From NCBI GenBank assembly GCA_002410325.1, contig DHRK01000035.1, positions 14,488-78,487 of the forward strand: DNA of 64,000 bases, in the 5' to 3' direction. A program made the translations under genes and the position numbers. Below, piece by piece: positions 1 to 8,261 of the stretch (its first letter is position 1; each line of letters opens with the position of its first letter). Below the pieces are notes generated by a model that saw only the letters and a program-made list of their open reading frames with translations, had not been told where the DNA came from and did not search any database. The stretch is from Syntrophomonas sp. UBA5314. Lineage in GTDB: Bacteria; Bacillota; Syntrophomonadia; Syntrophomonadales; Syntrophomonadaceae.

Positions 1-860
1 CCTAATTCCGTCGCCACGCAGATGCCCTGGGGGCAGCCGGAAACCTGGTTGTTGAAAACTTCGATATTGTAACTGTTTTTGCTGAAGGCGTCGATATAGA
101 TGCCCGGACGGGCTACGGAATCTCCATTGCCGCAGTTTCGTACTTCATTGTTATAAATCTTACCGTTGCTGCAGCCCTGTTTGGCATCAATGCCCTCCCG
201 GGCGCTGTCGGTGACAGAATTGTATCTTATGCTGAAGTGGTCTACATTGGCCATGGTGATTGCTTCCTGGGAAGGGGAAGTGCAGGCTTTGGCCACCTGG
301 TTTCCCTCAATCGTAAGGTAGCTGGCGTTGGCGAAAGCAATGCCGGAGGACCGGGTATTATAGGTTGAACAATTTTCAACGACTATATTGTCGCAGCCTT
401 CGCCGTCTGGGAAATCTCCAATGCCAAACCACCTGGAATTGACCACTTTCAGTCCTGATAGCCAGATATAGCTCTGACCGCTTAAAGCCACCAGGCTGTC
501 CCAATCATAGCCCCAGTCGTTGTCGGAACCGTCAATGATTACCGACTCACCCGGGTAAGCGCAGTACTTTATAAAATTACCCGGGGTTCCGGATTTGGAT
601 ATGATCACCTGTTCCGAATAAGTGCCGCCCCGGATATAGACAGTGTCACCGGGTTCCAGAGATGCAGTGGCTTTTTTAATGGTTAGCCAGGGGTTCTCCT
701 TGCTGCCCGGGTTGTAATCGCTGCCATTTTTAGCCACGTAATAGACGTTTCCTTCAGCCGCTACCGGATCGCTTCCCAGCGGGAAAATACAAGATACCAG
801 GAGTAAAGTTAACAAAAAGCTTAAGGAGCGTCCCAGCATACTCTTGGCTACGATTTTCAT
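1..860 (-). CDS. Secreted right-handed beta-helix protein (3' end missing)
   Basis: The reading frame runs off the left edge of the window, leaving about 286 N-terminal residues. It starts at ATG 858-860 with GGAGGT at 867-872. The first ~35 residues are a signal peptide (MKIVAKSM, then a Leu-rich core ending VAAEG). The mature start YYVAKNGSD followed by NPGSKENPW and TIKKA is the typical opening of DUF1565/pectate-lyase-like parallel beta-helix proteins. Repeated short turns with Asn and Gly follow (VVENCST, IEGNQVA, IRYNSVTD, IYNNEVRNC), as expected of stacked helix coils. The family includes polysaccharide lyases, epimerases and surface proteins. No catalytic residues can be assigned, so the substrate is unknown. 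It probably acts outside the cell. Confidence 0.8.
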   Translation of the reverse strand, partial: MKIVAKSMLGRSLSFLLTLLLVSCIFPLGSDPVAAEGNVYYVAKNGSDYNPGSKENPWLTIKKATASLEPGDTVYIRGGTYSEQVIISKSGTPGNFIKYCAYPGESVIIDGSDNDWGYDWDSLVALSGQSYIWLSGLKVVNSRWFGIGDFPDGEGCDNIVVENCSTYNTRSSGIAFANASYLTIEGNQVAKACTSPSQEAITMANVDHFSIRYNSVTDSAREGIDAKQGCSNGKIYNNEVRNCGNGDSVARPGIYIDAFSKNSYNIEVFNNQVSGCPQGICVATEL

Positions 861-912
861 CCGTCTACCTCCAATTAGTAGATTTAGTCGGCGGAGTATA
901 AATAGACCGATT

Positions 913-1203
913 TTAAACATCGGCAGTGGGGAAGTTTTCCCGGCGACAGGGCCAGGATTCAATTTCTTTGAGTTTATCTGGCCGCTTCATATTCTTTATC
1001 CGGTGTTCCTCGGTCTGGGCCCGGGAACGGTTGTCCAGCTCTAAAGCCCCCAGGAGTTCGATAGGAGTCCTGCCCCGGGTGTATTTTGCGCCCCTGCCCT
1101 GCCGGTGCTCGGCCAGCCGCCGGTCGAGGTCGTTGGTAACCCCGGTATAAAGGGTGCCGCCCCGGCACTGTAAGACATAAACAAACCAGGAAATGAATAT
1201 CAC
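913..1203 (-). CDS. GIY-YIG domain protein (YhbQ/UPF0213-like)
   Basis: A 96-residue protein that starts at GTG 1201-1203 behind AAGGGAAG. The motif is split as in the family: FVYVLQC near residues 7-13, then LYTGVTNDLDRRLAEH with the tyrosine and arginine of the nuclease fold at about residues 18-33, and a later EEHRIKNMKR segment. Stand-alone small GIY-YIG proteins of this size are common in bacteria and are thought to be nucleic-acid endonucleases or repair factors, but few have a known role. It lies between the EF-G gene and the beta-helix gene on the same strand. No operon partner suggests a function. Confidence 0.8.
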   Translation of the reverse strand: MIFISWFVYVLQCRGGTLYTGVTNDLDRRLAEHRQGRGAKYTRGRTPIELLGALELDNRSRAQTEEHRIKNMKRPDKLKEIESWPCRRENFPTADV

Positions 1204-1249
1204 TTCTTCCCTTCAGAATGTCGAAACTTGCTAACTTCTATTATATAAC

Positions 1250-1279
1250 AAAAAAGGGCCGGGAAAAAATTCCGGCCAC
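1250..1279 (-). terminator. Rho-independent terminator after the EF-G gene
   Basis: On the minus strand GGCCGGAA, a short A/T loop and TTCCCGGCC form a stem with one bulged base, followed by a run of six T residues. It lies about 50 bases past the EF-G stop codon. Confidence 0.75.
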
Positions 1280-1329
1280 ATATTTGTAATTATAGGCAAA
1301 TAAAGTTAACGCTATTAAAAGGCTCGATT

Positions 1330-3351
1330 CTAAGAAGCCAGGGAGGAGTCTTCGTAGTGGGAAAACTCCATGGAAAATCCGGCCCGGCCCTGGGTGAGAG
1401 AGCGCAATATAGTCGAATAACCAAACATTTCGGCCAGCGGTACGCAGCCCCGGATCACCTGGGTGTTGTTTATCATTTCCAGTGACTGCAGGCGTCCGCG
1501 GCGGTTGCTGATATTGCTGATGATGCTCCCGGTGTATTCCTCGGGGGAAGTTATCTCCAGGCGCATAACCGGTTCCAGCATACGGGGAGCCGCTTTCTTC
1601 AGGCACTCACGCGCCGCCAATAGGCCGGCGTTCCGGAAAGCCAGTTCGGAAGAGTCGACTTCATGAAAGGAACCGTCCAGCAAAACAGCGCGTACGTCTA
1701 CCACCGGATAACCGCCCAGAATGCCCTCTTCCAGTGCCTGCTTGATGCCGGCTTCAACCGCTGGAATGTATTCCCGGGGAATGGCTCCCTGAGTGATCCG
1801 GTTTACAAATTCAAAGCCTTCACCGGGTTCCAGGCGCAATACTACATGAGCAAACTGTCCCCTGCCGCCGGTCTGTTTTACATAGCGGGTGGTATGTTCG
1901 GCCGCCCGGCTGACCGTTTCCTTGTAAGCGACTTCGGGTTGGCCCACATTGAATTCCACTCTGAATTCCCTGGATAAACGTTCAGCCACAATTTCCAGGT
2001 GCAGTTCGCCCATTCCCGAAATAAGGGTTTGCCCGGTTTCTTTGTTGTAGCTCAATTTGAAGGTCGGGTCCTCGGCGGTAATTCGGGCCAGGGCCTCGGA
2101 TATCTTGTTCTGATCAGACTGCGATTTAGGTTCGATAGCCATTTGAATAACCGGCTCCGGAAACTCGATGGACTCCAAAAGAATATCATTGCCTTCCCGG
2201 CACAGCGTGTCGCCGGTGGAAACATCTTTGAGGCCGATAATCGCCGCAATGTCCCCGGCCTGTACTTCATTCACTTCCTCGCGGTGGTTGGCGTGCATCA
2301 TTACCAGTCGCCCTACCCGCTCCTTTTTTTGCTTGCTGCTGTTGTATATATAGCAGCCGGTGTGAATCCGGCCGGAATAGACTCTGGCAAAAGCCAGCTT
2401 GCCCACATGTCGATCGCTTACTATTTTAAAGATCAGAGCGGAGAATTCTCCGTCCGGCTCAGGATACATTTCTATCTGGGTCCCCTTTTCCTGGCAGATC
2501 CCCTGGGCAGGGCTGATGTCCAGCGGCGATGGCAGGTAATCGACAATGGCGTCAAGCAAGGGCTGAACACCCATATTGCGGTAGGAACTTCCACATAAGA
2601 CCGGGACCATATGACCCGTGACCGTGTTCTCCCGTATAACCCTGCTTAAATCTGCCGGATCAAGCTCGCCTCCTGAAAAATAGCTTTCCAAAAGCTCTTC
2701 ATCGGTTTCGGCCAGAGCCTCGACCATGATGGTATGCCAGTGTTCAGCTGTCTCAAGATAAGCGGCCGGGACCGGCCCCTCAACGATTTCGTCGCCCATA
2801 GTGCCAGTGAAGGTGTAAAACTTCATTTTGACCAGGTCAACAATCCCGGCAAAGCTTTCACCGTCGAAAACCGGAAGGTTTACAACCAGGGGATGGGCTC
2901 CCAGACGAACCCTGATCTGGTCCACAACCTGAAAGAAATCGGCTCCCACGGCATCCATTTTATTGATATAGGCTATGCGGGGCACTTCATATTTATCAGC
3001 CTGCCTCCATACCGTTTCCGACTGCGGCTCAACTCCCCCGCGGCCACAGAATATAACCACGGCTCCGTCAAGTATTCTCAGGCTCCGTTCAACTTCGGCA
3101 GTGAAATCGACATGGCCGGGCGTATCGATAATATTGATACGGCAGTCGTTCCAAAAACAACGGGTCGCCGCGGAGGTAACGGTAATGCCCCGCTCCTTTT
3201 CATAGGGCAGGTAATCCATTACGCTCTCCCCGTCGTGGGTTTCCCCTATTTTATGGGTAAGCCCCGTATAGTAAAGGATGCGCTCAGTAGTGGTTGTTTT
3301 CCCCGCATCAATATGAGCTATTATTCCAATGTTTCTCAAGTTCCTTAACAT
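1330..3351 (-). CDS. fusA: Elongation factor G paralogue
   Basis: A translational GTPase that catalyses ribosomal translocation or a related step. The G1 motif HIDAGKTTTTER, G3 motif DTPGHVDFTAEVERSL and G4 NKMD are all intact in the N-terminal domain. Domains II-V follow, ending in the family signature LTQGRAGFSMEF near the C-terminus. The ATG at 3349-3351 gives 673 residues beginning MLRNLRNIGIIAH, as in other EF-Gs. A GTG 42 bases upstream would add a non-conserved leader. GAGGAGGAG lies about 14 bases upstream, a rather long spacing. The gene is alone, without rpsL, rpsG or tuf, so this is probably a second EF-G (EF-G2-like) and not the str-operon copy. It may serve ribosome recycling or stress translation, which is inference. 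Confidence 0.9.
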   Translation of the reverse strand: MLRNLRNIGIIAHIDAGKTTTTERILYYTGLTHKIGETHDGESVMDYLPYEKERGITVTSAATRCFWNDCRINIIDTPGHVDFTAEVERSLRILDGAVVIFCGRGGVEPQSETVWRQADKYEVPRIAYINKMDAVGADFFQVVDQIRVRLGAHPLVVNLPVFDGESFAGIVDLVKMKFYTFTGTMGDEIVEGPVPAAYLETAEHWHTIMVEALAETDEELLESYFSGGELDPADLSRVIRENTVTGHMVPVLCGSSYRNMGVQPLLDAIVDYLPSPLDISPAQGICQEKGTQIEMYPEPDGEFSALIFKIVSDRHVGKLAFARVYSGRIHTGCYIYNSSKQKKERVGRLVMMHANHREEVNEVQAGDIAAIIGLKDVSTGDTLCREGNDILLESIEFPEPVIQMAIEPKSQSDQNKISEALARITAEDPTFKLSYNKETGQTLISGMGELHLEIVAERLSREFRVEFNVGQPEVAYKETVSRAAEHTTRYVKQTGGRGQFAHVVLRLEPGEGFEFVNRITQGAIPREYIPAVEAGIKQALEEGILGGYPVVDVRAVLLDGSFHEVDSSELAFRNAGLLAARECLKKAAPRMLEPVMRLEITSPEEYTGSIISNISNRRGRLQSLEMINNTQVIRGCVPLAEMFGYSTILRSLTQGRAGFSMEFSHYEDSSLAS

Positions 3352-3452
3352 AGTTGACGTACTACTCCTCCTCAAGGCAAAAAATAACGGCACTACCTGT
3401 GCAATGCCGGTGGATTACAAATGCTTATTTAGAAAATTGCACCCAAATATTA

Positions 3453-3481
3453 ATTATATGTTTGGGACAAGGCCGTGTCAA
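3453..3481 (-). promoter_or_regulatory. Consensus sigma-A promoter for the EF-G gene
   Basis: On the minus strand a perfect TTGACA (3476-3481) and perfect TATAAT (3453-3458) are separated by exactly 17 bases, about 100 bases upstream of the EF-G ATG. It is one of the closest matches to consensus in the window, which suggests strong constitutive expression. Confidence 0.8.
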
Positions 3482-3566
3482 GAAGTTGCAGAAAAAAATT
3501 ATATTTATTGATCAATGCGGTTCGCTTTCCAGGTTTACGAATTCCAGGCACTGGTATATCCGGCGG

Positions 3567-4019
3567 TCATAAAGCACGGTGGAATTGAAAGGCCCCTTCT
3601 GCCTGGCCAGCAGCATTTTGCTTATAATCATAGCATCGGTTGGCGACCAGCGACGAACCGAGAGCCGGCAGCTCATCCAGCCTGAACCAGCGCAGTTCTC
3701 CCTCTGAAGATTGTCGTTCAGGCATCCCGGCGCTATTGGCCTTAAAGACAAAGACCAGGTGCTGGTAGAGAGGGGGGGCATCAGGGGCGGGCACCACCAG
3801 TTCGCAAACCATTCCCAAATAGTCGACTCGTTCCGGGGAAAGACCGGTCTCTTCATTGATTTCCCGTATCGCGGCCCGGTCCCAAAACTCTCCATAGTCG
3901 ATTTTGCCGCCGGGCAGGCTCCACTGATCTTTAAAAGGTTCTTTGCAGCGTCGCAATAAAAGAATATGGTCCTGGCAGGTTATACAGGCTACTACTACGG
4001 GAAGGATCTGGTCAGACAC
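3567..4019 (-). CDS. Nudix hydrolase, probably frameshifted near its 3' end
   Basis: A MutT/Nudix pyrophosphohydrolase of 150 residues as read. The Nudix box fits the pattern G-x5-E-x7-RE-U-x-EE-x-G-U exactly: it begins GGKIDYGE at about residues 37-44 and ends REINEETGL. Substrates in the family are nucleoside diphosphates linked to another moiety, such as ADP-ribose or oxidised dNTPs. It starts at GTG 4017-4019. After the segment WFRLDELPAL the current frame gives an unconvincing tail, while the neighbouring frame reads SPTDAMIISKMLLARQKGPF and then NSTVLYDRRIYQCLEF, ending at 3512. A one-base indel around 3640-3670, real or from sequencing, would restore a slightly longer protein. Confidence 0.82.
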   Translation of the reverse strand: MSDQILPVVVACITCQDHILLLRRCKEPFKDQWSLPGGKIDYGEFWDRAAIREINEETGLSPERVDYLGMVCELVVPAPDAPPLYQHLVFVFKANSAGMPERQSSEGELRWFRLDELPALGSSLVANRCYDYKQNAAGQAEGAFQFHRAL

Positions 4020-4127
4020 AATTGCCCTCTTTCAGATGAAAAACATCATTTTCATTTATTTTAATACAGGTTCATAATCAATGCCACAGTCTGTCATCGG
4101 CAAGGTTCATTGTGATTCTCCTATCAG

Positions 4128-4817
4128 TTAGCAGTTCTCGTCAAATATTTCGGCCATTAAATCCATGGAATCAACTGTTCCGCAGAATTTGCCTTCGCTG
4201 TCAGCCACAACCAGCTTGGTAAATTGGTGTTTGATCATCTTGTTCATAACCGACTGAAGGTCTTCTCCGCAATCTGCGGTTACCGGGGTTCGGGTTAAAA
4301 ACGGACTTATATTCTGCTGGCCCAGCCTTTTTAACTCGGACTCGGTTTTTAACATTTCCTGCAGCCGCAAGAGAATATCCTGGCTGGTGATGACTCCCTG
4401 AATGCGGTTTTCCCGGTCAACCACGGCCAGGATGGAAATGCGCGAAGAGATAAGATTGTTCAAGGCGTCGGAAAGGGTGCTTTCCTCGGTGACCTGTACG
4501 CCAGCCCGGATTTTGGCTTTTATACTGGCCTTTTCCATTGATTTGCTTTGCAGCTGCTGATTTAAACGCTGGTTGAAGGGCAATTCATCGATCATGTACT
4601 TGGCGCGGGCATATCCGGCGGTGGCTGCCAGAAAAACCACAATGTAAATGGCTATCAAGGGCAGGCTGAATATCATGCCGTCCAAAGTGGTCATATCCCG
4701 GGAAAATGTGCAGATCCCCAAATTCCTTAATCCCACCAGCCCCAACCCTACCAAGAAAGTCATAATCAGAAGGATAAAAAAGGCCCGATATGCTTCGCGG
4801 GAATATGATTGATGCAC
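4128..4817 (-). CDS. Membrane protein with tandem CBS domains
   Basis: GTG 4815-4817 is preferred because AAGGGGGTGAG lies just upstream. A TTG at 4865 would add 16 residues without a good site. The product is about 229 residues with two transmembrane helices near the N-terminus (AFFILLIMTFLVGLGLVGL, then MIFSLPLIAIYIVVFLAATA). A cytoplasmic pair of CBS modules follows: residues ~85-160 include ISILAVVDRENRIQGVI and ~175-229 include FTKLVVADSEGKFCGTV. CBS pairs bind adenine nucleotides and report energy state. No transport or enzyme domain is attached, so what it controls is unknown. It is divergent from the DUF2225 gene. Confidence 0.8.
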   Translation of the reverse strand: MHQSYSREAYRAFFILLIMTFLVGLGLVGLRNLGICTFSRDMTTLDGMIFSLPLIAIYIVVFLAATAGYARAKYMIDELPFNQRLNQQLQSKSMEKASIKAKIRAGVQVTEESTLSDALNNLISSRISILAVVDRENRIQGVITSQDILLRLQEMLKTESELKRLGQQNISPFLTRTPVTADCGEDLQSVMNKMIKHQFTKLVVADSEGKFCGTVDSMDLMAEIFDENC

Positions 4818-4956
4818 CTGCCTCACCCCCTTTCTGAATGCTTTTCCTAAAAAATGTATTCCCAAACCAACCGGCTTAGACCTGACCCTGTCCGGAATGA
4901 CTAAACATATAGACCCAAATTGTAAGATAAAATGATTAAAATTAGGCCTTTAAGTC

Positions 4957-4985
4957 TAGACAATATTCCAAAATAGTAGTATAAT
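4957..4985 (+). promoter_or_regulatory. Sigma-A-type promoter for the DUF2225 gene
   Basis: TAGACA (4957-4962, one mismatch) and TATAAT (4980-4985) have a 17-base spacer. They lie about 70 bases upstream of the start codon of the DUF2225 gene. Confidence 0.6.
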
Positions 4986-5053
4986 CCCTATAAAACAAGA
5001 TATTTCGTACCAAATAATAACATGGGATAGCGGAAAGGAGAGAGGGGCGGAAT

Positions 5054-5761
5054 ATGAACCAGAGCGAAGACAATGCTTTTACAGAGGCCGATTTTCTATA
5101 CGATAAAGAAGTTGTCTGCCCGTTGTGCGAAAAAAAGATTAAGGTTCGGGTAGTTAAGCGCTCCGGGCTTCGCTTGATAAAAAAAGACAGCGACTCCCTT
5201 CCATACTATAAATACATTAATCCCCTCTTTTATGATGTCTGGCTGTGCAACCACTGTGGATATGCAGCTCTGGAGTCCATATTTCTAAACGAATTAAAGA
5301 GTTCGGAACAGGATTTGATCTATCAAAGGGTTTCGTCCCACTGGCAATACCGCGAATACCCTCCCACAATGCCTTTGGAGACGGCTCTGGATCGATATAA
5401 AATAGCGCTCTATTGTGCAGATATACGCCAGGCCAGAGAGAGCGAAATGAGCATGCTGCTGCTTAAAATGGCCTGGCTGCATCGCCTCAAAGGCAATTCG
5501 GAAATTGAAAAGCGCTGCCTCGCCAACGCGGTCGCTGCATTCAAAGTTCTCTATGAAAAGGGCAATTTTCCGGTGGCGGGTATGAATGAAAGCGCTCTGG
5601 TGTATATGCTGGCCGATTTAAGCCACCGCATTGATGACGAAAAGGAATGCCTGATGTGGCTGGGCATTTTGTTCAACGACCGGCAGGCCAAACCAGCCTT
5701 AAAGGAAAAAGGCCGGGATCTGAAATATCTGATCTCCGAGGAAAAAAAGAAGGCCGGTTAA
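5054..5761 (+). CDS. DUF2225 family protein
   Basis: A 235-residue soluble protein of the DUF2225 family found mainly in Firmicutes. Two cysteine pairs near the N-terminus, CPLC (about residues 22-25) and CNHCGYAA (about 65-72), look like a zinc ribbon. The remainder is helical and TPR-like, with YKIALYCADIRQ and the segment MAWLHRLKGN typical of the family. ATG 5054 follows AAAGGAGAGAGGGG. No biochemical function is established for the family. It has its own promoter and a strong terminator, so it appears monocistronic. Confidence 0.85.
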   Translation: MNQSEDNAFTEADFLYDKEVVCPLCEKKIKVRVVKRSGLRLIKKDSDSLPYYKYINPLFYDVWLCNHCGYAALESIFLNELKSSEQDLIYQRVSSHWQYREYPPTMPLETALDRYKIALYCADIRQARESEMSMLLLKMAWLHRLKGNSEIEKRCLANAVAAFKVLYEKGNFPVAGMNESALVYMLADLSHRIDDEKECLMWLGILFNDRQAKPALKEKGRDLKYLISEEKKKAG

Positions 5762-5787
5762 GACAAGCAGTGAGTGATGGCTCAAGG

Positions 5788-5824
5788 CTCCCCAACGACC
5801 ACCAAGCGGGGAGTCTTTTTTTTT
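5788..5824 (+). terminator. Rho-independent terminator after the DUF2225 gene
   Basis: CTCCCC (5788-5793) pairs with GGGGAG (5808-5813) and is followed by a run of nine T residues after TC. Confidence 0.8.
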
Positions 5825-5845
5825 GCCGCGCCTGGAGAATATCGT

Positions 5846-6751
5846 TTATATTCCGGTTTCCAGAGAAGGCCCCCGGAGTCCTTTTAAAAATACGGTGATC
5901 TCTTTAGAGTCCGGCAGCTTCCTCCAATGCATGAGTAAATCCAAACTGGAGGCAATGGCTCTTTGCTCGATTTCCATAATGCTTTCCCGGCGCTGCTCCT
6001 TCCAACCGGCATGATGGTATATAAATTCCTGCCTATAGTATTCCCGGTTGATAGAAGTCGGATAAAAGGAGGCCAGAACCGGTTTGAGGCGGCCTCCACT
6101 GAATAGGCTGGCGAGTTTATAAAGAAAATAAAGCGGGCGGTTGGCGGCGTTGCTCAGCCAACCGGCATGCAGTGTCAAAGCCTTGGTTACCTGCCGGCGG
6201 CAGGCCTGGCTACTCATAAAATAGAGCATGCAGAGGCAGTCTAAAAGCTCATCCTGGTTTATTTGGACGCTGTTCAAGGTCCTTTTTAACCAGCCCGGGT
6301 CTTGAATGTAGAAGTTATCGCTCATGTGTATGTCCAGTCCTGACTCCCACTGGCGATGGTTTACAACCGCTCTGTTCTTTGCGGCCGGGTCCGGATCATT
6401 ATAGTCTCCAGTCAGATAGTAAACCAGGGGATGGAAGGCGCTGTCTATCATTATATGGGTGACCACTCCGCATAGAAAAGCAAATACCGGCCGGGGAATT
6501 TCGCTGGGATAGGATTTAAACAGCATATATATCGGGTCATAGGTGTTCTCGCCTTTTATTCCGTGAAGACGGGCGGCCAGAGACTGAAAGAAGCCCTGAT
6601 CACTGCCGGTAAGGTAGTAGGGGGTGTCAAAGGCGACCGCTCCGACATAATACATATGGATATTTTCCGAAAGGCAGGCTTTCAGGGGGCAGTCCCCCAT
6701 CTGTTCGTGTATCCGGTCGGCGATTATCCAGTGGGTTATTTCCTTCGGCAA
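5846..6751 (-). CDS. Zinc-dependent phospholipase C-like protein (PF00882)
   Basis: A 301-residue protein starting at TTG 6749-6751 with an excellent GAGGAGG upstream. It opens ITHWIIADRI and carries VGAVAFDTPYYLTG and GVVTHIMIDSAFHPLVYY. These are the zinc-binding His and Asp segments (HW, D, H-x3-D-x3-HP) of the zinc-dependent phospholipase C fold. There is no signal peptide, so it is predicted cytoplasmic, unlike the secreted clostridial toxins of the superfamily. Many anaerobes carry such intracellular homologues of unknown substrate. It is the last gene of a likely operon with DUF502 and pcm, with 24 bases between pcm and this start. Confidence 0.8.
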   Translation of the reverse strand: MPKEITHWIIADRIHEQMGDCPLKACLSENIHMYYVGAVAFDTPYYLTGSDQGFFQSLAARLHGIKGENTYDPIYMLFKSYPSEIPRPVFAFLCGVVTHIMIDSAFHPLVYYLTGDYNDPDPAAKNRAVVNHRQWESGLDIHMSDNFYIQDPGWLKRTLNSVQINQDELLDCLCMLYFMSSQACRRQVTKALTLHAGWLSNAANRPLYFLYKLASLFSGGRLKPVLASFYPTSINREYYRQEFIYHHAGWKEQRRESIMEIEQRAIASSLDLLMHWRKLPDSKEITVFLKGLRGPSLETGI

Positions 6752-6775
6752 GGGCTTACCTCCTCATAAGGTTAA

Positions 6776-7381
6776 CTATTTATCCGCGGCATTCCAGCCA
6801 TAGCTGCCCCGGAACTCAACAAAAGAAACCAGGCCTATGGAACGGCAGGAGACAGTATGGTCCGCGGACTTTTCAACCAGCAGCAGTTCCTGGCTGCCTG
6901 GTGGACCCACCGGGATCACCATCCTGCCACCGCTGGCCAGCTGTTCGATAAAAACAACCGGCAGTCTGCCGGCGGCAGCCGTTACTATAATCCGGTCGTA
7001 GGGCTGGTGCTCGGGCCAACCCTGGCTGCCGTCCCCTATTAAGAAGTGGACGTTTTTATAAGCCAGCTGTTCAATTCTCTTTTGGGCCTTCAAGGATAGT
7101 TGCGGAATCCTTTCCACCGTATAAACCTCACTGGAAAATTCCGCCAGGAGTACGGTTTGATAGCCGGAGCCGGTGCCTATTTCCAACACCCGGCAATAGT
7201 CGTTTAAATCGAGCTGCAGGGTCATTTCCAGGACCAGCGAGGGCTGGGAGATGGTCTGGTCGTAGCCGATGGGCAGAGCCCGGTCCTGGTAAGCCAGATG
7301 GCTGTTTTCATTATCTATAAAAAAGCTGCGATCCAGGTTTTTGAAGAAGTGTATAATCCTTTGCCTGGTTTCTGGATCCAT
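6776..7381 (-). CDS. pcm: Protein-L-isoaspartate O-methyltransferase
   Basis: The enzyme uses S-adenosylmethionine to methylate L-isoaspartyl residues in damaged proteins, starting their repair. The 201-residue sequence has the family entry motif IGYDQTISQPSLV at about residues 38-50 and the SAM-binding motif I VLEIGTGSGYQT at about 64-75. A later motif reads YDRIIVTAAAG. ATG 7381 follows GGAGGTTAAAGAT. It is 21 bases downstream of the DUF502 gene and is likely co-transcribed. The adenosylhomocysteine product would be handled by the AhcY encoded at 61.7 kb. Confidence 0.93.
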   Translation of the reverse strand: MDPETRQRIIHFFKNLDRSFFIDNENSHLAYQDRALPIGYDQTISQPSLVLEMTLQLDLNDYCRVLEIGTGSGYQTVLLAEFSSEVYTVERIPQLSLKAQKRIEQLAYKNVHFLIGDGSQGWPEHQPYDRIIVTAAAGRLPVVFIEQLASGGRMVIPVGPPGSQELLLVEKSADHTVSCRSIGLVSFVEFRGSYGWNAADK

Positions 7382-7402
7382 ATCTTTAACCTCCGTTTAC
7401 CA

Positions 7403-8005
7403 TCAGGAATGCAGGGCCAAATTCGAACCCTCTCCCCCGGATTCGCCGCCTGCCGCCACCCCTCCCGAAACGATAAAAGTCATTAAGTCAGAACTGTTAA
7501 CGTTCAAGGGGGTAACCTGCTCACGGGGAAAGACCAGCAGATTGCCGGCAAAGTTATAGGACTGGGGAAGGTAAACCGCAATGTAGTCTTCCAGGCCGAA
7601 GTTTTTCAAAGAGTCACAGGTAATAAATCCCAGGGCATGCGCTTCGGTGCCTTTGCTCAGTTTGACCATGACCGGGCGGCTGAGGGTTTTTTTATCGCCC
7701 AGGAAAGCGTTAACCAGGTCTTTTACGGATGAATATATGAGCTTAACCAGGGGAAGCCTCTCCATCACGGTGTCAAACCAAAACAGCAGTTTTCGGGTAA
7801 GAAAGTTGGAAACCAGCAGGCCAACCAGGGTTATTAAGATTAAAGTGGTGACAAAGCCCACTCCGGGGATTACCCCCACTCCGGGTACCGGGATTTTAAG
7901 CAGATTGTCTATGGTGACAAATAGAATATATACAATGTAAATAGTCAAGGCGGATGGCACTATAAAAATCAGGCCGTTCAAAAAGTATTTGGACAGTCTT
8001 TTCAT
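7403..8005 (-). CDS. DUF502 membrane protein
   Basis: A 200-residue DUF502 protein with two transmembrane helices, NGLIFIVPSALTIYIVYILF at about residues 10-29 and a second around 50-68 (TTLILITLVGLLVSNFL). The soluble part has the family features FWFDTVMERLPLVKLIY, the segment FLGDKKT, and the ending VFPREQVTPLNV. The start at 8005 follows GGAGGTAACCG. DUF502 proteins are widespread in bacteria without an established role. It is the first gene of the DUF502-pcm-phospholipase operon. Confidence 0.85.
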   Translation of the reverse strand: MKRLSKYFLNGLIFIVPSALTIYIVYILFVTIDNLLKIPVPGVGVIPGVGFVTTLILITLVGLLVSNFLTRKLLFWFDTVMERLPLVKLIYSSVKDLVNAFLGDKKTLSRPVMVKLSKGTEAHALGFITCDSLKNFGLEDYIAVYLPQSYNFAGNLLVFPREQVTPLNVNSSDLMTFIVSGGVAAGGESGGEGSNLALHS

Positions 8006-8198
8006 CGGTTACCTCCTTTGTTTAGACCAGGGCCAAGGCTGATTCATCCCTTGTTCAATACTATTGTAGACTTTTAAGGCAGGCCAGGAAAGAATTTCTT
8101 ATCCGCCGCCTTTTTACTATTTTTGCCAATGCCGCATTATTTATCCTCATAGAATGAGTTGAAGAACCGTCCCCGAACTCACCCAAGACCCCAGCTGG

Positions 8199-8226
8199 TT
8201 GACAGGTGGAATTTATGGAGGATAAT
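8199..8226 (+). promoter_or_regulatory. Promoter for the hotdog thioesterase gene
   Basis: A perfect TTGACA (8199-8204) and GATAAT (8221-8226) with a 16-base spacer, about 35 bases upstream of the start at 8262. Confidence 0.65.
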
Positions 8227-8261
8227 GAATTAAAAAACTTGGGTTGAAGGAGAACAAGCAT

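Noticed and set aside
1219..1225. TGTCGAA before the GIY-YIG gene as a Spo0A box
   Set aside because: A 7-mer expected several times by chance in this window, and no sporulation link of the gene.
2734..3348. 204-codon plus-strand frame opposite the EF-G gene
   Set aside because: Shadow of a highly conserved gene on the other strand. No ribosome site and no family motif.
8160..8200. ACCGTCCCCG as a decayed copy of the palindrome at 26208
   Set aside because: Only about ten bases agree and no second arm is present. Too short to claim.
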